Notes under the pieces: model-generated
Told to the model about the DNA's origin: nothing
The model's input: only the letters and a program-made list of their open reading frames with translations
Databases searched by the model: none
Assembly: GCA_948567375.1 (NCBI GenBank)
Contig: OX419756.1
Coordinates: 31,262,333 to 31,326,332, forward strand
Reading direction: 5' to 3'
From: Lunularia cruciata
Lineage: Eukaryota; Streptophyta; Marchantiopsida; Lunulariales; Lunulariaceae
Length of the DNA: 64,000 nt
Part shown: positions 37,048-47,599 of the stretch, piece after piece
Layout: each line of letters starts with the position of its first letter
Position numbering within the stretch: position 1 is the first letter of the stretch
Program-made: the position numbers and the translations under genes

Positions 37048-37283
37048 TGCATATCCAATTTGATAATACACAGGTTAAGCACTTACCATGATCTCATAGT
37101 AAGATACGTGGTTCACCTTATTGAGGCTACATCCACAAGAACACAAAAAATCACATTTCTGATCATCAAAGTAATGTGTCATCCAAAGCTCCTACTGGCC
37201 TGTGCATATAGTAGTCTAGCCCTAGACTTATTGTCACAATCAGGCTAACTTGGGTTACTCCAGACTTGAGTTAACTCCTAACA
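37048..37283 (-). repeat. Copia 3' LTR
   Basis: It shares with 53266-53506 the sequence from TGCATATCCAATTTGATAAT through GGTTACTCCAGACTTGAG, with point differences throughout. The polypurine tract sits immediately outside its right edge, so it is the 3' LTR in element orientation. Confidence 0.85.
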
Positions 37284-37552
37284 ATCTCTCCCTTGACTCA
37301 TATCTTGGGGTCCTTAACCTCTATTACCTATATGGTTACTCTGCATGAAGTCCTAGAAGGAGTCCTAACATAGGTCCCTTTGTAAACTAGAGTTAGCTAG
37401 AACTAAGCCGTAGCCTAAACAAGATAGAGTAAAATCATATATAGAGATAAAACAACTACTAGTCTACTCTACTTGTGCCCATATGCAACACTTGAAATTT
37501 GACACATTGTCATAAAAAAATTTCCAAAGATATCACTTTTGTAAAAGCATTA

Positions 37553-37970
37553 GCAAAATTGAGTTTACCATCAATCTTGACTAACTCAATCATATTATCA
37601 GACATCCTGTCTGAGAAAATGATACTTCATGGCGACGTGTTTCACTCTACTATCCATTACCCGATTCATAGTTAGATGTAAAGCACTCTCGTTATCATAG
37701 TGTACATTCATAATGTCATGAGTCAATCCCATCTTTGTGATAAGCTTGTCCAACTAGATAGCTTCCTTCATTGCTTATGTTGTTGCTACATACTAAGCTT
37801 CTTCTATAGTAGACTGAGCTACGCACTTCTGCAATATAGATCTCCAACTTATGCATCCTCCTCCAAGTGTAAACACATACCCAATCTTAGATTTCCTCCC
37901 ATCCAAATCTTGTCCATATTTAACATATAGATAGCCAATAAGTGATTTGGCATTGTAAGATTTAGCATCA
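37553..37970 (-). pseudogene. Copia RNase H, distal part (left of the gypsy insertion)
   Basis: On the minus strand this reads SYNAKSLIGY, GQDLDGRKSKIGYVFTLGGG and CISWRSILQKCVAQSTIEEA, then continues across three stop codons to MKEAI, DKLITKMGL and HYDNESALHL. These are the standard copia RNase H blocks. The reading frame is the exact continuation of the piece at 47,705-48,036 once the gypsy element and one copy of the target duplication are removed. Confidence 0.85.
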
Positions 37971-37974
37971 AATA

Positions 37975-38412
37975 TGTCATGCCATTTGTAGTGCCGCATC
38001 TAGATGCTCGGACACTGGAGCTCCAGTGATAGTAGTCAGAGTTATTTCAGCCATTTCTTAGAGACAGTTAGATTTTGTGTTTGGAGTACTGACTTCACGA
38101 TGGGGCCCACCGTCACTTTGCACCATTTGCACCGTCGAGTGTGCCATCAGCGGGACCATTAGGGTTTTAGAGCTAGCTTGACTCCAGGGGGTATAGTTTT
38201 GAAGTGAGCTCCAGAGAGCTCACTTCTTTGATGTTGAGCCTTCGAGTTCTTGGCTATGGTGGACAGAGGCTGGCGAGCGTCACCTGAATTCTCTATGTTT
38301 GAGTGGGTATGGCTTGACTGTAATTAGTGCCCAGTTGTTGGCAGTTTATAGAGTGATAGATCACGTACTGATCTGAGTTGAGTTGAGTTGAGAGTGGTAA
38401 GCAATCTGATTA
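37975..38412 (+). repeat. Gypsy LTR, distal part only (left end)
   Basis: Aligns with 47152-47598 from TCATGCCATTTGTAGTGCCGC to GTAAGCAATCTGATTA, with many point differences. It lacks the about 105-base proximal block that begins the full LTR at 47055. The following bases TACATCAGAG resemble the initiator-Met PBS core ATCAGAG. Confidence 0.8.
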
Positions 38413-40259
38413 CATCAGAGAAGTGAAGTCAAGGGGACATTAGGTGCATGAACTTTGAGTGTTGGTGGTATCTCCAAGCTTGGTGGATCATTGGTAGCTT
38501 GGATCAAGTCAGTGTTTCCCTAGTGTGCAAAAGCTCATTTAATTGATGCAGATTTGGCAGTTAGGCGGATAGTGTGCGGAAGCACTGGCTAAATTTTGAG
38601 CAAAGAAGGAGCAAATTTCAAACAATGGTTGTGATTTTGAGCTCAAGAGGTGAAGGCAGGACCAATTTGCTGCGAGTTGGGCTCAGAAAGTCAAATTGAA
38701 GATTTTGGCCAAATTTGGAGGAGTTTTGCTAGTTTGGAGGACTTTCACAGATTTGGAGAAGTTTTGCCAATTTTGGAGGAGGTTCGAAGTGGCAACAAGA
38801 AAGGCCTCATTTGGCTGAATTTTGGCATTTCGAGGCTTTGAGGTATGGGGCTGTGGGCTATGAGAGGCTATGAAGGCCTAGAAGAGTCAGCAAGCCAGCT
38901 TGCTGGCATGAGACTAGCTAGTTTAGAGTAGATCTTGGTCATTGGTTGGCAAATTTGCCTTTCTTGCTAGATTGTGTGCAACACAGTTTGACCCCTATAT
39001 CTCTTGTTCCTAGACTGGTGCCCTAGCCAATTGGTCCACCCTCACTTGTTGTCATAGTGACTATGCCACTGTTATCTATACACATGTAGCTTTGGCTAGG
39101 AGAGGCAGTTTGATCCCATTCTTGGTGATCTTGGTAGCTTAGGACTTAGATACAAACTTCTCTTATGTCAAATGCCAAATGGTGGCAGAGTCAGTCCCGT
39201 GTTGTGTTATGAGATGGAGGGTTTTGTTTAGATTTCTTGTGATTGGATCCCCTCCATTCTATGCTTCCTATTTGTGCACCACATTTGTGTGAGGTGCATT
39301 GACTTTTGAGCATTGGTGCTTTGGTGTGCTCTCGGTGGTGAAGTTGGAGTGATGACCAGTCAGACTACCTTTGTTTCTCTCCGATGAGGCAGGAAGTGAT
39401 GACCTGCAGACTGTGAGAGTACGTGCTATGATGGCAGGTTACAGGTTGCCCTTTCTCCTAGTGTAGTTATCTCGGTTAGAGTTACATTAGTGGGTGGTGC
39501 TTAGTTGGTATTGGCACTTGGTGGTGTTGGCATTTGGTGGGGCACTTGCGGTTGTGACTTGCGGTTGCAGTTGGTGGTTTGGGTTTGCTGTTGTGGTTAC
39601 TTTGTCATGACGGAGTTCTTTGGAGATTCCAAAGGAGTTAGCCTTGCAGTACGTAGTGGGTTTACTTGAAGTGGTGCTCGGTATCAGCCTGTATCTCAGG
39701 TCCCAATGAGGGAGGAGATTGACTCTAAGTTGGAGTTTGACACATGAGTTGATTCAGTTGAGATTGCACTTGGTGTGTCCATTGTTGTGGGACATGGACA
39801 AGATTTATGGGGCCTCCAAAGGCCCTAGGTGTTACTCTGGTATAGTGGGTACCATTGAGTTGGATGACTTCATCCAGGAGTTTGATAGTTGATGTGATCT
39901 ATAGCAGATGCGGAACCCGACTTTGTTTACACCCTTCATGGCATGGAAGGGGTTGTTTCAGCACTTAGAGGGTCCACCGATGGATGAAAACCATGAGTTC
40001 AAGAGTGCTCATTTGGAGGAGATTGAGTTATGGAGACAGTATTGGTCTCCATACTATGTCTCCATCACTTTAGGCGGTCAGGAGTAGATCGGCTGTACCT
40101 ACGAGTTCTAGCTTGAGTAGTGTGGGTGGAGCTAGTGGAGGTGCACTAGTTGGAGATAGTGCTACTACGAGTGGAGGTATCGCTGCATGAGGTGGTGTGG
40201 TACCGGGGTTTAACCCCATGGTAGAGTTCTTCCTATGTTTGAGGTAGAACTACCAAGGA
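38413..40259 (+). pseudogene. Gypsy leader and decayed gag N-terminal region
   Basis: This lies between the PBS and the recognisable gag. It contains a degenerate run of about 20-30-base units around TTTGGAGGAGTTTTGC (38,700-38,790) and a GT-rich tract near 39,490-39,600. No frame stays open for long, and the gag N-terminus, if present, is too mutated to delimit. Confidence 0.5.
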
Positions 40260-41300
40260 GTGCAGACTGACAAGTTGAGGAGCTTGCAGGAGTTCTTGTG
40301 GAAGGTTGGAGAGAGCCTACGTGAGGCATACACTTGCATGAGGCGGCTGATCAGTTTCACTCAGGGAGTTACTGAGGCCCAGGCAGTCCAATTTTGGTAT
40401 GGGATATTGGACAGGGAGTTGCAACATAGAGTTCATGATGCTACGTTGTTACAGGCTACTTTGCCTACTTTGGCAATGGTCTTTGGTTTGGCTGAGCGTA
40501 TTGAGCTCAACATGGTGGAGGAGAGGGTGGTGACATCTGGATTCGGTAGGGAGACCTCATCCACAGCTGTGACTTCTTCTAGAGTGCAGCAGAGTGCACC
40601 ACGCCTAGTTGGTTTTTGAGGATAGGGTGGACCGCCCAGATCCTATAGAGCAAGTGGAGGGCCTAGTGGAGTTAGACCCTTACTCTCATTTTGGGGTCAG
40701 CAGCAACTAGTGAGTGGTGGTGTTGCTTGTTGGACTTGTAGTGGACCTCACCATCGGAGAGAGTGTACTCAGGGTAGTGAGCCTGATACCTTGGGTGCAT
40801 CATAACCAGCACAGAGGCAGTGTGAGCATTGCCACAGATTTGGTCACACTAGTGACCGGTGTTTTGACCTACACCCGGAGTTACGGAGTGGTAGGGCTGC
40901 TATGGCTTGTAGTAGAGGAGCTCCAGTTCATGGAGGACGAGGTGGTAGAGGTGGTGGTAGAGGATCTACACCTAGTAGGGGTGCAGTTTCTGCCCTTACT
41001 TCTGACACAACTATGGCTACTCGGATTGAGCAGTTGGAGTAGAGATTGGCTAGTATGGCTATTGCTCAAAGGAGATCAGATTTGGGTGCTGAGGCTTCCA
41101 CCTCATATGCTGGTGATAAAGATGCTTTGGAATTCATGTGCAGAGCAGCACAGGTGGATGCAGATGTAGTAGTGACTAGGAGTGCAATACGTGCTCCAGA
41201 GCCTAGAGGAGCATCAGTGGAGTTGGACCCACATAGAGGAGAGGTTGGAAGACAGGTTAGACTTCCCCAGTCTTTCACGCTATCTGAGGCATTGTAGACA
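40260..41300 (+). pseudogene. Gypsy gag with two zinc knuckles
   Basis: The retrotransposon gag core reads LQEFLWKVGESLREAY, EAQAVQFWYGILDRELQHRV and LAMVFGLAERIELNM. Two CCHC knuckles follow: CWTCSGPHHRREC (from 40728) and CEHCHRFGHTSDRC (about 40827). These bind the element's RNA during particle assembly. All lie in the same frame as the downstream protease and methyltransferase, interrupted by TGA at 40618 and further TAG/TAA codons. A Gly/Arg-rich stretch separates the second knuckle from a tail containing MATRIEQLE. Confidence 0.75.
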
Positions 41301-42480
41301 ACATCCATGGTTCCTAGACGTCCTAGTGTAGTTGTGGTAGGTGGTGATGGAGTACATGATGGACTACCTACTACTCAGCCACCTGCTACTACACAGACTG
41401 AGTCTAGCATGATGTTGGGGGCGGCTCAACTGATTATGCGGCATTCTTTGTTTTTGGCTAGTGATATGTTTACATTGGGAGTTGATCCAACTCCAATATT
41501 CCGGTTGGCTACCACGTTGTGTGAGAGTAGGGATGGTGCAGTTCCTACTACTAGAGTAGAGGTGGTTGGTAGTGGAGCTGACTTGGTTGAGGAGCATGGG
41601 ATCCGTTCAGCGACCAGTGGCTTATGGCAGGCAGCAACGGCTAGACTGAAGGAGTTGCCAGCTAGACCGGCCTTTGAGAGAGCACGGTTCACACCTGGTG
41701 TTGTCCTATTGGATAACCAGAGGGGGATTTTTCATTTGGTGTGACTTTCAAGGAAGGTCTATACACCACAGAGAGTCTTGTTAGACTCTGGTGTGCAGCC
41801 CCTTATGTTGGGGAAGGCTGCAGTTGTTGGTCTGGAGTTACGGAAGACCGATGTGGAGAAGTGTCCATTTCAGATCCAAACATCTCTAAGTGGTTGTTCA
41901 ACACAATACATCACACGTGGGGAGCTTGTTGTCCAGGTTCAGCCTAGTCATCCGACTGATAGCTTGATGGTGAGAGCTCAGGCTATTGCGACGATAGCTG
42001 AGTCATATGATGTGCTAGTTGGGGGAGCAGTGTTATACCTCATGGATTTCAGCATCAACTATTGGGAGGAGACAACCTCTTATAGACCTGGTTGGCAGTC
42101 TGGTGAGGGACGGGTATGTCGCCTACTAGTACGCTTCAGTAGTGGCAGTCTTGGCTCACTACAGTCCGGGACCATGGCAGCATCAGTTTTAGCTTTCAAT
42201 GGTGTAGTTACTTGGCCTGGTGACTTGTTGGAGGGGAACGCCCATGCAGAGGATACTCCAATACCAGAGGAGATCACTTGGCTTTGGAGTACGAGTGGAA
42301 TTGTTCCATCCACCTTGGATGTTCCATTGTGGAGTTCAGAGGAGGCATTGCAGCAACATGCTGATCAGTTGGTGCAACAGGCTTGGAGTGGAGCCTTCTT
42401 ACCATCACGAGATGAGTGTGAGGATGAGCCTCCAGAGGCAATTGCTTTGACACCTCTGGATACCACACTCATTGCTTGGC
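41301..42480 (+). pseudogene. Gypsy aspartic protease region
   Basis: RVLLDSGVQPLMLGKAAVVG (41,773 on) carries the catalytic D-S-G of retroviral-type proteases. It is followed by YDVLVGGAVLYLMDFSINYW, the usual C-terminal protease block. A linker with FNGVVTWPGDLLEGN and SEEALQQHADQLVQQAW leads straight into the methyltransferase in the same frame. A TGA at 41742 lies just upstream of the active site. Confidence 0.7.
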
Positions 42481-43460
42481 AGTATCCAATAGAGGGGATA
42501 TGCCTATTGGAGTTGTTTGGTGGGATCAACACCGGACTAGTTGCGGTGTTACAGGCAGGTATACGAGTATAGATGTACTTGTATGTAAAGAGAGATGAGA
42601 CTGCTAGGCAAGTCTCTCTACATTATGTAGCACACTTGGCCTATTGGTATCCAGAGTTTTTACTAATGTCAGTAGTCAAAGGTTACCAGAAGGCCCTACC
42701 AAGAGACATTTCCTTATTAGGGGCGCATGACCTAGAGAGACATGGGCCTATTTACTTGGTGATTTTTGGATGGCTATGTTAGGGACATACACATGCTGGT
42801 AGAGGATTGGGTCTTCACGATCCTCATTCTGGTGTGTTTTGGGAGATATTACGGATACTATGACATCTCCAAGTTCATAAGTCTATTTCTCCAGCTTACC
42901 TTTTGGAGAGCGTTCCTTTGATGGGTGATTCTCGCACCAAAGTGGTGGCGAGTACACATCAGGTCCATTCTTGGATGGGACCTGCTGTATTGTTAGATGC
43001 AGCCAGAGTGGGATCACGGGCTCATCGTCTTTGTCTTTGGTGGACGAACCTCTTACCCAGAGAGGTTCTACAACGCGCTTATGATGGGATTCAGCGACTT
43101 GACTACATCCTTGTTGATGATATCTTGGATGTTGGGCGTCAGTCTCAAACAATGGTAGTGGCTGATAGGTCACCTATGGCAGTGGTGAACCTAGTTGGAC
43201 AGCCTAGAGCCGCATTTCCCACACTCATGAGTTTCCCAGGCTCTCAAGCTTCTCAAGAGGGAGGACCTGGACTTGTTTGGAACTCACAATTATAGCAGTT
43301 GGTGGAGCCCAACACTGATGAGAGAGAGCGGCCGATGGGTTTTTGCACCGGTATTACCACTATTCCAACAATGTCAGAGGCATCCAGGTGTTAGGTGTTA
43401 GGTCAGGCTATGGACCTAAACTGTTTGACCTGGATTGTGAGCCTTGGCTTGGCAAAGTAG
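42481..43460 (+). pseudogene. DNMT3-like cytosine-5 DNA methyltransferase domain inside a Ty3/gypsy polyprotein
   Basis: Motif I (SAM binding) is LLELFGGINTGL at 42504-42540. Motif II follows as YLYVKRDE. The motif IV region reads GPIYLVIFGWLC-stop-GHTHAG, where families have a PCQ or PCN catalytic loop. Motif VI reads YLLESVPLMGD (family ENV). Motif VIII is DAARVGSRAHRLCLWWTNL, matching the DNMT3 pattern AHR-x-R-x-FW-x-NL. The end (ERERPMGF, then LGQAMDLNCLTWIV) fits motifs IX-X. Such enzymes place 5-methylcytosine on DNA. Spacing between motifs VI and VIII resembles DNMT3 more than CMT or MET1. The domain is in frame with gag-protease, with TAG at 42570, 42780, 43293 and about 43395 and TGA at 42861. 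The catalytic cysteine codon is kept, but the flanking Pro and Gln are lost. It is therefore a real capture, now inactive here. Confidence 0.8.
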
Positions 43461-44706
43461 CGTAGGATGTGCTTGATAGGTATCACCACTCGGACACTTG
43501 TGAACCCTATGCCTATCAAGACGATTCAGGCACATGTTGGGGGCGATGGACCGAGTGGATATGGTATTCTTGGGACACATCCAGTAGCTACTAGGGAGAT
43601 TGGTCTACTTGGAGTCCATCCAGGTGAGCGTGGGCTCTTGGATTACACCCTTGGTCCACATGGGATGCAGCTAGAGGATGTGTGGAGCTTGCAGCAAGAG
43701 TGGAGGGAGTTTTTCACACAGAGGTTGGGACCTCTAGCGGTAGGGAGCATGACACTATTGCTCCCAAGGGCCCAGTGTAGCAGTCAATCAGTACGTCTTC
43801 CACTCATATTACAGTCACAGAGGATACTTGGGAGCCAGATCTTGGACCCAAGCTTATTGGAGAGGAAAGACGGAGGGTTTGGAGGTTCTTGAGGAGTTAC
43901 ACAAGCTGTTTTGCCTTTAGTATGAAGGATTTGGGTGCTCTGAAGTGACTTGGTATACGGATTGAGCTGACTAGCAACACACTAGTTTTCCGATGTCCTT
44001 ATTGATATAGTGATATGGAGAGGACATTGATTCAGAGCAGGAGTAGTGACCTTTTTGAGGCTGGTTTGGTGGAGATTTCACATGGAGAGTATGCATCAGC
44101 AACAGTGATGCCAGCCAAGAAGGATATGCATGGCAACAATACAGATAAGCGGATGTGTAGAGATTACCATCCCATCAACCGACAGACCAGGGCTGATTGG
44201 TATGCCATGCCTACATCGAAGGAGATTTTTGATGCAATTGGGCATGCAAAGGTCTTCAGTACGGATCTTTGAGCGGGATATCATCAATTGCTGATCAAGG
44301 AGGAGGATAAGTCCAAGACATCATTTTGGGCTATTGATCCTCACGGAAAGGATGTGTTATATCAATGGAAGTTCTTACCATTTGGATTGAAGAACGCTCC
44401 TGTTGAGTTCCAGAGGGTCATGGATAGGATCCTAGCTGGATTGGATTTTTCTTGGTGCTATATTGATGACATTTTGGTTTAAAGCACTACTGTGGAGGAG
44501 CATGAGAGACAATTGTTGGAGGTGTTTGAGAGGTTGAGATCTCATGGACTCAAATTACATCCTTGTGTAGGTTCTTCCACGAGAAGGTTGAGTATTTGGG
44601 TCACACTATCTACCCCGGAGGACTTGGTGTCCAGCAGACCAAGGTGGAGGCTATTGCACGTATTCCTTGGCCTACGGATGTGAGCAGAGTGTGAGCACTC
44701 CTTGGG
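43461..44706 (+). pseudogene. Gypsy reverse transcriptase
   Basis: After a spacer, a second frame takes over at about 43,770: GEERRRVWRFLRSYTSCFAF, then RIELTSNTLVF and YSDMERTLIQSRSSDLFEAG. The polymerase follows with VMPAKKDMHGN, FSTDL-stop-AGYHQL (first catalytic Asp region), WKFLPFGLKNAPVEFQRVMD and the YIDD box (CYIDDILV). Stops at about 44272 and 44480 and a frameshift before 44,707 disable it. Confidence 0.88.
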
Positions 44707-46738
44707 TTGGTGAACTTCTATCGCCATTATGTTAGAGGATTTAGTGCCATTGCCAAGGCCTTGACGAAGCTGACCAAGCTTACACCAGAGTGGTGTTGGG
44801 GAGATGAGCAAGAGAGAGCTTTTGTAGAGCTCAAGGAGAGGTTGACATCTGCTCCTATTTTGAGGAGGCCGATCAGGGGACGACCATTTCAGGTTCACAC
44901 TGATTGGAGTATGTTGGGACTTGGAGCGGTGCTCACCTTACATGATGATGAGGGGAAGGAGTTTGTGGTGGCCTGTGCTAGTCGCTCCAACAATTCAGCA
45001 GAGGCAAAGTATAGTTCATATGAGGGAGAGTGCTTGGCAACAGTTTGGGCAATAGCACATTTCCAATGTTACCTATTTGGTAACCTCTTCACTCTCATCA
45101 CTGATCATCAGCCGCTGAAGTGGTTGATGGAGTCCGACAAGCTTTCGGGGAAGCTTGCACAATGGGCTCTGATTTTACAGGAGTATGATTTTATGGTTGT
45201 TCACAGACCTGGAGTGGTGAACTTTGATGCAGATGAGTTGAGTAGAAACCCATGTCCTAGCCAGCAAGATCAGACCGGAGCACATTGGCGTGGTGAGACA
45301 GATGAGGAGATGGTGCCAAGTTGGCATGCATCGGCCTTTCTACGTATATTTGCAGAGGCTTTGGTGGTATCTCTCTCAGTGCATACAGGAGGAGTTATTG
45401 AGGTCACAGATCCAGAGAGTAAAGATATTGGTACAATTCAGCAAGACATTCATGATGATGTCTTGATGATGGACTATCTTTGCACTGGTGTTGTGGGTGG
45501 CCCAGTTGGGGCCAAGGAGAGAGATCGTGTTTTTCAGCAAGCCAGACGGTTCAAATTGGAGTGTAGACACCTTTTGTGTGTATGGGAGGATGGTAGAGTG
45601 CGAGTAGTACCACTTCCATCTCAGAGACCACATTTGGTCCGTCATGCTCATGAGGAGCTAGGACATTTTGGAGTAAAGTGTATGTATAGCTTACTCCAAA
45701 GTCATTATTGGTGGCACGGTTTGGAGACCAAGGTACAACAATTTGTTGCCAGATGTGTGGTTTGTGACCAAGTTAGAGCATCATTCAATGCTCCTACGCC
45801 ACAGTTATACCCATTACCTAACATGGGATTGGGTTACCATTGGAGTTTGGACTTTGCCGGACCTTTACCACTGACTGTGAGACATCATCGGTATGTTTTG
45901 GTGATGGTGGAACACTTCTCCAAGTGGATTAAGTTGGTGGCACTTCCTAACAAGTCTAGTGAAAGGACAGCTTACTCGTTCCTGGATTGAGTTCTTAGTC
46001 ATTTTGGTGCACCAACTGAGGTTTTGACTGATCAGGGTACAGAGTTCTTGGTGGAGTTTCAGGTCTTGTAAGACAAGGCTTTGATTGATCATCGTACTAC
46101 ATCCTGAGATCACCCTGAGGCAGATGGCTTAGCAGAGAGTGGTTCAGACGGTGAAGAGAGGATTGCAAAAGTATGGTTTGCAGAGAGGCCACTTGGGAGA
46201 TTGGGATCTCTAATTACCTTGGTTGGCCATGGGCTATCGGTTCAGCCAGCAAGCCTCCTTAGCATCCTTCTCTCCATACTTTCTACTCTATGGATGAGAT
46301 CCAAATTTACCTACAACCATTTGTTGAGATGCTATTGTAGTTTTGGACTTGGATGACCCCGATGTATGGATGAGCGCATGTTCTAAGCGGACAGAGATCT
46401 TTCGGAGAGTGATGCCGATGGCCTTTGAGAACTTGGCAATTTCTCAGCATAGAGATACTTTACGCTATGCTACCATTCAAGGAGGAGGTTATAGACCCTC
46501 GATCCGTTGATTTCATCCAGGCAACTATGTATATCTACAACAGACAGCACCGACAACACTTGATGTTTCTATAGGCCGCACTATCTTGAGAGTGCGTGAG
46601 GTTTTGCCATTTGGAGTCCTTGTGTTAGAAGGACGTGATGGTGTTGTTTGGAAGGATCATGTGCGCAATTGTGCGCCATGCCACCTTCCAAACATTGATG
46701 GTTCTATGGACCCAAGCTTGGCACTTGTACGTGCAAGC
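44707..46738 (+). pseudogene. Gypsy RNase H and integrase
   Basis: RNase H: FQVHTDWSMLGLGAVLT, FVVACASRSNNSAE, YEGECLATVWAIAHF and TDHQPLKWLMESDKLSG. Integrase: zinc-binding HEELGHFGVKCMYSLLQSHY with CVVCDQ, then catalytic-core segments SLDFAGPLP, VLVMVEHFSKWIKLVAL, TDQGTEFL, and PEADGLAE-RVVQTVK for the D, D and E positions. Stops at 45990 and at several later points. The C-terminal domain reads PGNYVYLQQTAPTTLDVS and GRTILRVREVLPFGVLVLEG, then KDHVRNCAPCHLPN, leading in frame into the PHD finger. Confidence 0.88.
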
Positions 46739-46885
46739 TTCAGGTGTATGTTATGTGGCTCTTCTGGTGGAGCTGCTATTATGTTAGTGTGTGATAGCTG
46801 TTTGAGAGGATGGCATATGGCATGTATGACTCCTCCCCTCACGGTGGTTCCTCAGGGACAATGGTTATGTCCTAGATGTACTTGA
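46739..46885 (+). pseudogene. PHD finger at the C-terminus of the gypsy integrase
   Basis: CMLC, then VCDSC, GWHMAC and CPRC supply the complete Cys4-His-Cys3 ligand set, with the invariant Trp before the last Cys pair (GQWLCPRC). The frame is continuous with the integrase C-terminal domain from about 46,520 and ends at a TGA. PHD fingers read histone H3 tails, often the methylation state of lysine 4. Chromoviruses carry a chromodomain in this position, so the finger likely served integration targeting or works with the methyltransferase. Ligands are intact although much of the polyprotein is broken. Confidence 0.85.
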
Positions 46886-47054
46886 CCTATAGCTACTTCA
46901 CTCTTTATATGGTATAGATTGCCGATAGGCAACTAATGATGGGGCTCCATAGCACCCGGCCTCCTGATCTTTGCCCATTAGAGGGTATACCATATACTTA
47001 GAGTAGATGGCTATCTGGAGTAAGAGGGATCTAACCGCCAGCTAGGGGAGCAAT
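46886..47054 (+). other. Gypsy 3' untranslated region and polypurine tract
   Basis: Non-coding sequence after the PHD finger, ending with AGGGGAGCAAT (47044-47054) directly before the LTR start TGTGCACTTTAG. A purine run next to TG is the expected plus-strand priming site. Confidence 0.6.
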
Positions 47055-47598
47055 TGTGCACTTTAGAGTCTATGTGTGAGTTGTGCTTCTATATTGTATG
47101 ATATTGACAGTGATGTATGTTGTGTAGCGATGTATATACACACGATAGCTATCATGCCATTTGTAGTGCCGCATCTAGATGCTCGGACATTGGAGTTCTA
47201 GTGATAGAAGTTAGAGTTATTTCACCCGTTTCTCAGAGACTACTTTCCAATGGTTAGATTTTGTGTTTGGAGTACTGACTTCACGGTGGGGCCCACCGTC
47301 ACTTTGCACCATTTGCACTGTCGAGTGTGCCATCAGCGGGACCATTAGGGTTTTAGAGCTAGCTCAAGTCCAAGGGGTATAGTTTCGAAGTGAGCTCCAG
47401 AGAGCTCAATTCTTTGATGTTGAGCTTTCGAGTTCTTGGCTATGGTGGATAGAGGCCGGCAAGCATCACCTGGATTCTCTCTACTTGAGTGGGTGTGGCT
47501 TGACTGTAATCAGTGCCAAGTTGTTGGCTGTTCATAGAGTGGCAGATCAAGTACTGATCTAAGTTGAGTTGAGTTGAGAGTGGTAAGCAATCTGATTA
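47055..47598 (+). repeat. Full gypsy LTR
   Basis: About 544 bases, from TGTGCACTTTAGAG to CAATCTGATTA. The proximal 100 bases recur at 47600-47704, and the distal part recurs at 37975-38412. It is preceded by a polypurine tract. Its two parts therefore give the order proximal-distal within a genuine LTR. Confidence 0.7.
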
Positions 47599-47599
47599 T

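Noticed and set aside
40881..41069. Ser/Thr-rich minus-strand frames within the gypsy gag
   Set aside because: Antisense shadow of the Gly/Arg-rich gag stretch.
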